Assembly: GCA_020725805.1 (NCBI GenBank)
Contig: DYEF01000003.1
Location: 1-33,505 of the forward strand
DNA length: 33,505 bases
Direction: 5' to 3'
DNA from: Bdellovibrio sp.
GTDB lineage: Bacteria; Myxococcota; SpSt-1050
In this document: positions 1 through 6,520 of the stretch, piece by piece
How positions within the stretch are numbered: position 1 is the stretch's first letter
How the letters are laid out: every line of letters begins with the position of its first letter
The notes under the pieces: model-generated
Seen by the model: the letters and a program-made list of their open reading frames with translations, nothing else
What the model was told of the DNA's origin: nothing
Databases searched by the model: none
Made by a program: the position numbers and the translations under genes

Positions 1-85
1 ACAAAGGAAAAAGACTTTGCAAAACAAAATCAGGGATAGTAAAAGAATATAGTGAGGCAGTTATATGAAAATCAATGAAGCCGAA

Positions 86-133
86 AAATGTAACATTTTA
101 ATTTTGCAGAAATGTAACATTTTGACGTTGCAG
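86..133. repeat. Two tandem 24-bp repeats, each carrying a palindrome
   Basis: Two adjacent 24-bp copies (86-109 and 110-133) differ at only three positions. Each starts with the palindrome AAATGTAACATTT (6-bp arms around one central A; the arms extend to 7 bp in the first copy) and ends in TTGCAG. The second copy ends exactly at the stop codon of the HD-GYP gene (134). Bases 1-85 hold no recognisable gene. A 21-codon open frame from the left edge stops at 66-68 and overlaps an ATG at 65, but the frame beginning there runs antisense through the conserved HD-GYP C-terminus and is probably not real. The repeats could be paired operator sites for a gene off the left edge; this is inference. Confidence 0.7.
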
Positions 134-2179
134 TTACATAACTTTTTCGAAAACACCTACAATTTTAGGGTCAAACTGAGTACCGGATTTCGCCCTCAGT
201 TCGCTCAGGGCATCTTCCATACTGAATGCCTTTCTGTAAGGTCTGTCAGATGTCATTGCGTCAAAACTATCCGCAACGGTGATAATCCGCGCAAGCAGCG
301 GAATCTCTTCCCCTTTTAGTTTTGAAGGATAACCGCTCCCGTCATACTTTTCGTGGTGGTGCAGCACAATATACTGAGCCTCCCTGAGAAATTTTATCGG
401 GCCTAGTATCTGGTCCCCAAAGAGCGGATGATTCTCTATCGCCTTTCTGTCTTCCGGGCTGAGCGTTGCCTTCTTGTTCAGAATACTGTCGGCAATTCCT
501 ATTTTGCCGATATCGTGAAGAAGCCCGGCATAACTTATAAGCCTCTTCTGCTCATCATCGAGTCCGAGTTCATCTGCAATAAGAAGGGCATATTTTGTCA
601 CTCTCTCCGAGTGACCCCTTGTATAGGCATCTCTTGCCTCGAGTGCCTGTGCCAGACCTTTGATCGTCTCATAATAGGTCCGCTGTGTCTCCTCGAAGAG
701 TCTGGCATTTTCTATGGCTATCGCTGCCTGCGAGGCAAGGGTCAGCAGAATCTGTCTCTCCTCCTCACCCATCAGGGAAGGGTCGACATTGCCGAGTTCA
801 AAGTAGCCGATGATTTTATCTCCGATTTTAAGAGGCATCTCGAAATTCTTCCCGTTGGACGAGAGACCCACATCTATATCACCCGAGACAAGCCTTATCC
901 TCTCCTTCACCTCCTGTGTCTCCGAGTCAACGAGCCTGATTGCAGAGACGGAAGATTTTACGAGGTCATTTGTGAGCATAACTATCGACTGAAGGGTCTC
1001 CTGCAGGTCAAGTGATGATATAATCGTCTTGGAGGCCTCATAGACTGCTGTAATCTCTACAATCCTCTTGTTGAGTTTTTCGTTTATCTGTCTGACCTCA
1101 TTGGAGTATTTAATAAGGTCCTGATTCATCTTCTCTATTTCCGAGAGTGATTTCTTGAGCATCTGGTTCTTCTGTTCAAGTTCGGAGAAGAGTTCGGCAT
1201 TGTGAATGGCAGATGAGATATAACCCGCAAAGACCGAAAAGAGATTAAGGTCATTCTCGGTAAATTTGTTCGGTATAGGAGATTCGGCATCGAGGACACC
1301 AATTACTTCATCCCTTACGACGAGAGGCACAGAAATCTCGGACCGTCCGCCGTTGATTCCCTCGATATAACCCGGTTCATTTCTGATATCGCCTATCAGG
1401 ACAGGTTTTCCGTAGAGCAGAACCCTCCCCGTGATGCCTTCGCCGGGACGAATCGCAAGATTCTTCACAGATTCCTCTTTGTAACCAATCGATGCCCTGA
1501 CCCGCAGTACACCCGTCTCCCTGTCCAGCAGAAGAACCGCACAATTGGAGAAGTTGAGTGTCTCCTTGGTAAGATTGAGTATCTTCAGAAGCAGAACGTC
1601 GATATTCAGAATCGTACTCACCGAATTGGCCACACGTGAAATCGTGGATATCTCGTTCAGCCTCTGCTTGAGTTCGTTATTCATCGCAAGCAGTCTGTTG
1701 AGGATATCCGCGTTTCTTATAGCGACGGCAACATTCGATGCAAAAATCCGGAATATCATAAAATCCTCGTCCGAGAAGGCATTCTCCTTCCTGCTCTCGG
1801 CATCGAGGACCCCGATAATATTGTTGTCGACCGTCAGCGGTACGGCCATTTCCGATATTGCACCGCTGACCCCCTTGATATAGCGAGGGTCCTTCTGAAC
1901 ATTGGATATCACAACACCTTCCCTGTGTTCGAATACCCAGCCGGATATACCTGTACCCGGTCTGACCCTGAACGTATTGACGATATTCTCGTCATATCCG
2001 ACCGCCCGCGAGATCTTGAGTACCTGTTCGCTGCTGTCGAAGAGGAGAATGGCACAGTTATCCAGATTCAGGATCTGCCTCGCAATACTGATAGTCCTGT
2101 CCAGAACTTCCTCGAGTCTCAACGAACTGTTCAGTATCGCCACTGACTCATAAAGAGAAGTAAGTCTTTCGAGTTTCAT
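134..2179 (-). CDS. HD-GYP domain c-di-GMP phosphodiesterase with three GAF sensor domains
   Basis: A cytoplasmic signalling enzyme of 681 residues predicted to hydrolyse the second messenger c-di-GMP. Domains in order: GAF 1 (about 20-155), GAF 2 (about 185-325), a coiled-coil stretch (about 330-375), GAF 3 (about 385-492) and an HD-GYP domain (about 505-681). The catalytic HD pair lies in HDIGK at 555-559, and the family signature HHEKYDGSGYP is at 608-618, so the metal-binding and GYP residues are intact. There is no signal peptide, membrane segment, receiver or GGDEF domain, so input is probably a soluble ligand or redox/gas signal sensed by the GAFs. It is the last gene of a minus-strand run and is separated from the previous gene by 201 bp containing a hairpin (2272-2326). 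The ligand cannot be told from sequence. The ATG start at 2179 follows a purine-rich AAGGA rather far upstream. Confidence 0.93.
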   Translation of the reverse strand: MKLERLTSLYESVAILNSSLRLEEVLDRTISIARQILNLDNCAILLFDSSEQVLKISRAVGYDENIVNTFRVRPGTGISGWVFEHREGVVISNVQKDPRYIKGVSGAISEMAVPLTVDNNIIGVLDAESRKENAFSDEDFMIFRIFASNVAVAIRNADILNRLLAMNNELKQRLNEISTISRVANSVSTILNIDVLLLKILNLTKETLNFSNCAVLLLDRETGVLRVRASIGYKEESVKNLAIRPGEGITGRVLLYGKPVLIGDIRNEPGYIEGINGGRSEISVPLVVRDEVIGVLDAESPIPNKFTENDLNLFSVFAGYISSAIHNAELFSELEQKNQMLKKSLSEIEKMNQDLIKYSNEVRQINEKLNKRIVEITAVYEASKTIISSLDLQETLQSIVMLTNDLVKSSVSAIRLVDSETQEVKERIRLVSGDIDVGLSSNGKNFEMPLKIGDKIIGYFELGNVDPSLMGEEERQILLTLASQAAIAIENARLFEETQRTYYETIKGLAQALEARDAYTRGHSERVTKYALLIADELGLDDEQKRLISYAGLLHDIGKIGIADSILNKKATLSPEDRKAIENHPLFGDQILGPIKFLREAQYIVLHHHEKYDGSGYPSKLKGEEIPLLARIITVADSFDAMTSDRPYRKAFSMEDALSELRAKSGTQFDPKIVGVFEKVM

Positions 2180-2271
2180 TTTATAATCTATATCCTTCCC
2201 CTCCGCAAATAACAGATTTTGAATAACACAATAAAAATTTATTTCAATAAAAATTGTTACTGATATTCAGG

Positions 2272-2326
2272 TCGGCCGGGAGAGAATCGCACCTTAACCG
2301 CTGTTTCTCTCTTCTGCCGGTGCCGA
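2272..2326 (-). other. Extended imperfect hairpin in the leader of the HD-GYP gene
   Basis: Three stacked inverted arms are visible: TCGG/CCGA, CCGG/CCGG and GAGAGAA/TTCTCTC (2280-2286 with 2305-2311), with short one-sided bulges and an 18-nt loop. On the minus strand no T-run follows, so it does not look like a rho-independent terminator for the upstream gene. It does not match the c-di-GMP (GEMM) riboswitch core I can recall. It may be a structured 5' leader, an mRNA stabiliser, or chance. Confidence 0.4.
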
Positions 2327-2380
2327 TCGTTTTCTTCGTGTCAGTACAAAAACAAATAAAAGCTTTATTGTGTCTGCTCT

Positions 2381-3355
2381 TTAGAAATTAACCTTAAGCC
2401 CGCCTGTAAGCAGAACTCTTAGTTTGTCCTGATTCTCAGGGAGTTTGAAATAATATTCCAGAGGCACTTCGAGTAGTATATCGATAAGCCTGCTTACTCT
2501 GTACTTTGCTCCGACACCCCCGCCAAAGCCATAACTCATATCTTTGGTAAAGACTATACTCCCCTGAAGAAGTCCGTAAAATACAAAATCTGACTGAGGA
2601 TTGAAATTTATAATTGCCCGCGGCTTTATTCCGAGATACTGCAATACCCCGAAGCCGACCGACAATTCTGCATACCTGTTGATTCTGTACCCGAGAGATA
2701 CGTCATAGGACCCGCCGCCGCTTACGGTCTCATAATATCCTCTGCCGGCTATCATTAGTCCTGTCCCGTCACCACCTTTATCAGCCACATTATCACCGGC
2801 TGACTCTTTACCCTTTTCTGCCACACCTTTTTTTCCGCCTGCATCTTCCGCTTTCTTGATCACATCCTCTCCCACGAGAGGTTTCATAAGTTCCCTTGCC
2901 ATTCTGATTATTGTATCGAGCATTACATTTTCATCCCTGCTTACCGCCTCACCGAGCCTGTTGATTACACTCGCCTTTAAGGAATCCATCAGTTTTATTG
3001 TTACTATATACTTATCACCTACAACTCCTATTGAGCCCTCTACATAATACTCTGCCCCCATTGCCCCTGCTATCTGCATCAGACAACTGCTTTCTGTACA
3101 GTTTTTGAGAGTCTTATTCGTCTCCCAGAAGAGCATCTTGTCTAAGTCTTTCTGCCCAATTACCTTGAACTTGTTTAATTTACCTATCTCGACCATTACC
3201 ATCTCGGTCAGCAGATTGGAGACACCCTTTTTGACTCCCTCCTCCGGCACTATATCGAATACTATGAGAGAGGGAAGCTCCCCCTTCTCCTTCGCCAGAA
3301 GACCTGTACAACAATAAATCATCAGAAAGACTAAAAAAAGTATTCTCTTACTCAT
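2381..3355 (-). CDS. CsgG/FlgO-like secreted protein with C-terminal outer-membrane barrel
   Basis: 324 residues with an N-terminal signal peptide (about 1-21). Residues about 28-165 resemble the CsgG/FlgO/LpoB-type alpha/beta domain: a hydrophobic strand leading to IVFDIVP, a helix ending in VEIGKLNKFKVIG, then a GAEYYVEGSI strand and KLMDS. These domains sit on the inner leaflet of the outer membrane in known families. A Lys/Gly-rich linker (about 165-198) joins it to about 125 residues of alternating hydrophobic strands (DVSLGYRINRYAELSVGFG and similar) ending in a terminal Phe, as in outer-membrane beta-barrels. Two cysteines (86, 91) may pair. An AGGAGGAG ribosome site sits 7 nt before the ATG. 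It starts 30 nt after the SBBP gene and in the same frame, so the two are probably co-transcribed. The exact function is unknown; a surface assembly or anchoring role for its neighbour is inference. Confidence 0.75.
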   Translation of the reverse strand: MSKRILFLVFLMIYCCTGLLAKEKGELPSLIVFDIVPEEGVKKGVSNLLTEMVMVEIGKLNKFKVIGQKDLDKMLFWETNKTLKNCTESSCLMQIAGAMGAEYYVEGSIGVVGDKYIVTIKLMDSLKASVINRLGEAVSRDENVMLDTIIRMARELMKPLVGEDVIKKAEDAGGKKGVAEKGKESAGDNVADKGGDGTGLMIAGRGYYETVSGGGSYDVSLGYRINRYAELSVGFGVLQYLGIKPRAIINFNPQSDFVFYGLLQGSIVFTKDMSYGFGGGVGAKYRVSRLIDILLEVPLEYYFKLPENQDKLRVLLTGGLKVNF

Positions 3356-3385
3356 ATTAAAACTCCTCCTCTTACCTTCACAGTC

Positions 3386-6097
3386 TTACTCCAGCAGGTT
3401 GCACGAACAGGCATAGATATCTTTCTCCATTTCCTTATCATTTTCTTTCTGTTCTATATCAACAGGATAGATATCCTTACCGGTAGTTGTATCAGACAAG
3501 ATATCTTTCGTATCAACATCTTTTATATCCTCTGAGATAATATCGGTTGATACATCTCCACCCACATCAATTGTAGCTGAATCTGTAACAACGACATCTG
3601 TAGTAATATCCTCTGAGGCATCTAACACATCATACGCATCAGTTCCAGCATCTGTTATCTCGCTCTTTCTAAACTCTACAGTGCAGGTTTTATCACTATC
3701 CATAGTAATCTGGCACTCTGAATTTTCACCACATACAGAACAATCCTCTCCCCAACCAGAAAACACTGAACTATTAGTTGGCATAGCAGTGAGAATTAGT
3801 GTTATGACTTCAGAATACTCCTCTGTGCAATCATTTCCACAGTTAATACCTGATGGATTACTTGTAACAATCCCACTACCTTGACCAACTTTGCTAACTT
3901 TTATTTTATTAATAAGGACGCCATTAATCTTTGTAATAAAGACATCATTAGCGCCTTTATTTGTCTGATATGGATTTTTGGTTGGGAAGCTGGAGGATTC
4001 TGTATATCCCGTCACATAGGCATTACCTTCTATATCTACCGCTATTCCTTTTCCTTCATCATTACTACCTCCTCCAAGGTATGTGGAATATATCAGACTT
4101 TGGCCATCGAAAGATAGCTTAGTAACAAAAACGTCATAATCTCTTATAAAAGATTGATATGGATTTTTGGTTGGAAAGTTGGGTGATCTTGTTGTTCCCG
4201 TCACATAGGCATTACCCTGTGTGTCTACTGCTATACCGTAACCTATATCCTCGTCACTTCCACCAAGGTATGTGGAGTATATCAGACTCTGTCCATCTGA
4301 GGATAGTTTTGTAATAAAGACATCTCCAGAAGCAAAATCTCTCATTACCTGATATGGGTTCTCTGTTGGAAAATTGGTTGACAATGCATCTCCCGTCACA
4401 TAGGCATTACCCTGTGTATCTACTGCTATACCATAGCCTTCATCATCACCATTTCCCCCAAGGTATGTGGAGTATATCAGACTCTGTCCATCTGAGGATA
4501 ACTTGGAAATAAAAGCATCGGAATAACCACCATTATTTGCCTGATAGGGATTCTTTGTCTGGAAGTTTGTTGAAAATGTTCTTCCCGTCACATAGGCATT
4601 ACCCTGACTATCTACCGCTATGCCATAACCTCCATCACTACCACCTCCCCCAAGGTATGTGGAGTATATCAGACTCTGACCATTAGAAGAAATTTTAGTG
4701 ATAAACACATCCCAATCCCCAGCCATGTTTGCCTGACAAGGGGTTTTGGTCGGAAAGTTGGTTGAATTTGTCATTCCCGTCACATAGGCATTACCCTGAC
4801 TATCTACCGCTATTCCTTTTCCTTCATCATTACTACCTCCTCCAAGGTATGTGGAATATATCAGACTTTGGCCATCGAAAGATAGCTTAGTAACAAAAAC
4901 GTCATACCAATCACCACCATTAATATTTGCCTGATATGGATTTTTGGTTGGAAAATCGGTTGATTTTGTCATTCCCGTCACATAGACATTACCCTGTGTA
5001 TCTACTGCTATACCATAGCTTTCATCATCTTTAATTCCCCCAAGATATGTGGAGTATATCAGATTCCTTCCATCTGAGGATAGCTTGGTAATAAAGACGT
5101 CATCATATAAATAGTTACCATATCCATTTGCCTGATATGGATTTTTGGTTGGAAAATCGGTCGAATTTGTATTCCCGGTTACATAGACATTACCCTGTGT
5201 ATCTACTGCTATACCAGAACCATAATCCGCACCGCTTCCTCCAAGATATGTTGAATATGATAGTACAACCGGATCTATTATAAGGGCATATCTCCTGTCA
5301 TAATCACTTATATCAAATCCAAACAGATATTCCCCATTTTTTGTCTTTTTCACATCAAATCTTCCTGACACCTCTACCTTTTTTCCCTCTATCTCCTGAT
5401 ATATGTGCGGAAGTTTCTGTACTATCCTCCCACCATTTGCAAGTTCTATCTCAAGACCCTCTTCTATACTCCTTACCTTACTCGCACCTTCTACAAGAAA
5501 TGCTACCTTACTCAAATCCCCTTCCGGTCCTACTACCACATCGTACTCAAGCTCCCTCTGATTCCCGTAAAATACAAGATCTATCCCTTTGTAGATTTTT
5601 TTATACCTCACCTTAGAATATGTGGGTATATCCGTCCTCCACTTATTCGGGTCATTCCCTATAAAATAGTTTACCCTTCCGGAAAGCTCCCCCTCTGTCT
5701 CTATCTCAACTCCCTTATCCGCATTGTAAGGCTTTATCACTACATATTCAGTTTCAATCTCTTTTTTAGCGTCAATATCATCAAGTCTATCTCTCATCCT
5801 CTCAAACTTATCCTTTGTCTTATTCTCATCCTTTGTCCTGCTGAGAACAATATATACTCCATCCTCTGTAAAGAATGTTGTCCTCCCTCTTCCCCTCTCG
5901 TAGTACTTCACCTTCTCATCCACCTGACCGTCATTCCTTATAAATGAAAGCGGAAGTCTGCCGTAAGATTCAACTACCTGTAGTCTTTTCTCGTCAGATA
6001 TCTTATTAACACCATTATCCTTCTTTACAACATATTCACCTGAATTCAAGAGAAGGGTTACCCCCACTAAAAGTATAATAAACCTAAATATTCTCAT
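3386..6097 (-). CDS. Secreted SBBP beta-propeller protein with InlB-type B-repeat and Asp/Thr-rich tail
   Basis: 903 residues, probably exported (hydrophobic segment about 4-18). The N-terminal region (about 45-275) has the LPLSFIRNDGQ and YYERGRG features of the domain that usually precedes SBBP repeats. Seven repeats follow (about 281-735, period near 64 residues) with YSTYLGG, GIAVD-QGN-YVTG, FPTKNPYQ and DVFITKLS-DGQ-LI, consistent with a beta-propeller. Then comes a B-repeat-like module (about 740-812: SNPSGINCG, FSGWGEDCS, CTVEF) with several paired cysteines. The last 91 residues are an Asp/Thr/Val-rich low-complexity linker ending in Ala-Cys-Ser-Cys-Asn-Leu-Leu-Glu. Likely a surface-exposed or released binding protein; the ligand is unknown. 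It is the first gene of a unit with the 2381-3355 gene, with a TTGACA-type promoter upstream. Two repeats share a 106-bp identical DNA stretch. Confidence 0.88.
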   Translation of the reverse strand: MRIFRFIILLVGVTLLLNSGEYVVKKDNGVNKISDEKRLQVVESYGRLPLSFIRNDGQVDEKVKYYERGRGRTTFFTEDGVYIVLSRTKDENKTKDKFERMRDRLDDIDAKKEIETEYVVIKPYNADKGVEIETEGELSGRVNYFIGNDPNKWRTDIPTYSKVRYKKIYKGIDLVFYGNQRELEYDVVVGPEGDLSKVAFLVEGASKVRSIEEGLEIELANGGRIVQKLPHIYQEIEGKKVEVSGRFDVKKTKNGEYLFGFDISDYDRRYALIIDPVVLSYSTYLGGSGADYGSGIAVDTQGNVYVTGNTNSTDFPTKNPYQANGYGNYLYDDVFITKLSSDGRNLIYSTYLGGIKDDESYGIAVDTQGNVYVTGMTKSTDFPTKNPYQANINGGDWYDVFVTKLSFDGQSLIYSTYLGGGSNDEGKGIAVDSQGNAYVTGMTNSTNFPTKTPCQANMAGDWDVFITKISSNGQSLIYSTYLGGGGSDGGYGIAVDSQGNAYVTGRTFSTNFQTKNPYQANNGGYSDAFISKLSSDGQSLIYSTYLGGNGDDEGYGIAVDTQGNAYVTGDALSTNFPTENPYQVMRDFASGDVFITKLSSDGQSLIYSTYLGGSDEDIGYGIAVDTQGNAYVTGTTRSPNFPTKNPYQSFIRDYDVFVTKLSFDGQSLIYSTYLGGGSNDEGKGIAVDIEGNAYVTGYTESSSFPTKNPYQTNKGANDVFITKINGVLINKIKVSKVGQGSGIVTSNPSGINCGNDCTEEYSEVITLILTAMPTNSSVFSGWGEDCSVCGENSECQITMDSDKTCTVEFRKSEITDAGTDAYDVLDASEDITTDVVVTDSATIDVGGDVSTDIISEDIKDVDTKDILSDTTTGKDIYPVDIEQKENDKEMEKDIYACSCNLLE
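4033..4138 (-). repeat. 106-bp perfect direct repeat inside the SBBP gene, copy A
   Basis: This stretch is identical base for base to 4801-4906. It encodes the same part of propeller repeat 7 (STYLGGGSNDEGKGIAVD region), while the other repeats in this gene have diverged at many third-codon positions. That pattern indicates a recent within-gene conversion or duplication of a 768-bp period. Confidence 0.9.
4801..4906 (-). repeat. 106-bp perfect direct repeat inside the SBBP gene, copy B
   Basis: Partner of 4033-4138, falling in propeller repeat 3. The two copies are 768 bp apart in direct orientation; recombination between them would remove four propeller repeats in frame (768 is divisible by 3). 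Confidence 0.9.
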
Positions 6098-6128
6098 AAT
6101 CTCACTCCAATAGGGTTTATTATTTTTA

Positions 6129-6156
6129 CTAATACTTATTTTTATTTTTCTGTCAA
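6129..6156 (-). promoter_or_regulatory. Sigma70-type promoter for the SBBP gene
   Basis: On the minus strand a perfect TTGACA (6151-6156) is followed after 16 nt by TATTAG (6129-6134). The ATG at 6097 lies about 30 nt downstream, with a GGAG ribosome site between. Confidence 0.5.
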
Positions 6157-6201
6157 ATTATTATTGGAATTTTCTTACAATTGTCTGAGAAATACCGACC
6201 G

Positions 6202-6439
6202 TGGACTATGGACTGTCGACTGTGGACTTCCTCTGCGGTCTGTCGCTTCGATACACTCTATTACTAATCGACCTTTATAGTAAAAGGGCGTTGAGTAGTG
6301 AGCAAAGCGAGCATATCGAAACGCCTGATATTACCGTGGCTTCGATACGCTAAAGCTACTCAGCCACCTTAATAGTACTACCACCTTCAGCACTTCAGCC
6401 TTCAGCTCTTCAGCACTAAAATCTGTGGACTGTGGACTA
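6202..6439. repeat. Cluster of degenerate intergenic repeats (heptamer tracts and REP-like hairpins)
   Basis: The 423-bp gap 6098-6520 holds no gene. It contains four tandem heptamers of the type TGGACTG (6202-6229) and two more at 6426-6439. It also has two hairpin elements sharing a TCGATACGC / gcgagcatatCGA core in opposite orientation: GGCGTT/AACGCC arms at 6287-6325 and GTGGCT/AGCCAC arms at 6336-6367, plus a degenerate third relative near 6245-6272. Four CTTCAGC-type units of 7-8 bp lie at 6385-6415. These look like REP-type or expandable intergenic repeats. The CTTCAGC type recurs beyond the GH84 gene (8546-8568). Confidence 0.75.
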
Positions 6440-6461
6440 TATACTTATTCGCCCTATCATT

Positions 6462-6490
6462 TTGACTGCAAAAAGAATGTGTGTTAATTT
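6462..6490 (+). promoter_or_regulatory. Sigma70-type promoter for the GH84 gene
   Basis: TTGACT (6462-6467), a 17-nt spacer, then TAATTT (6485-6490). The transcript would start near 6497, about 24 nt before the ATG at 6521, with the GAGGAG ribosome site at 6508-6513 inside the leader. Confidence 0.55.
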
Positions 6491-6520
6491 GATCGGGATA
6501 CTTTACCGAGGAGACGCTCT

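Noticed and set aside
65-319. An 84-codon plus-strand frame starting with an ATG that overlaps a stop codon (ATGA)
   Set aside because: It runs antisense through the conserved C-terminus of the HD-GYP enzyme, which clearly is the coding strand there. The repeated peptide it encodes simply reflects the 24-bp tandem repeat.
2272-2326. A c-di-GMP (GEMM) riboswitch in front of the HD-GYP gene
   Set aside because: The conserved GEMM core and tetraloop-receptor elements I know are not present, so only an unspecified hairpin is reported.
3356-3385. Possible stop-codon readthrough joining the SBBP protein to the next gene, which is in the same frame
   Set aside because: The downstream gene has its own AGGAGGAG ribosome site, ATG and signal peptide, and there is no recoding signal. 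Same-frame placement occurs one time in three by chance.
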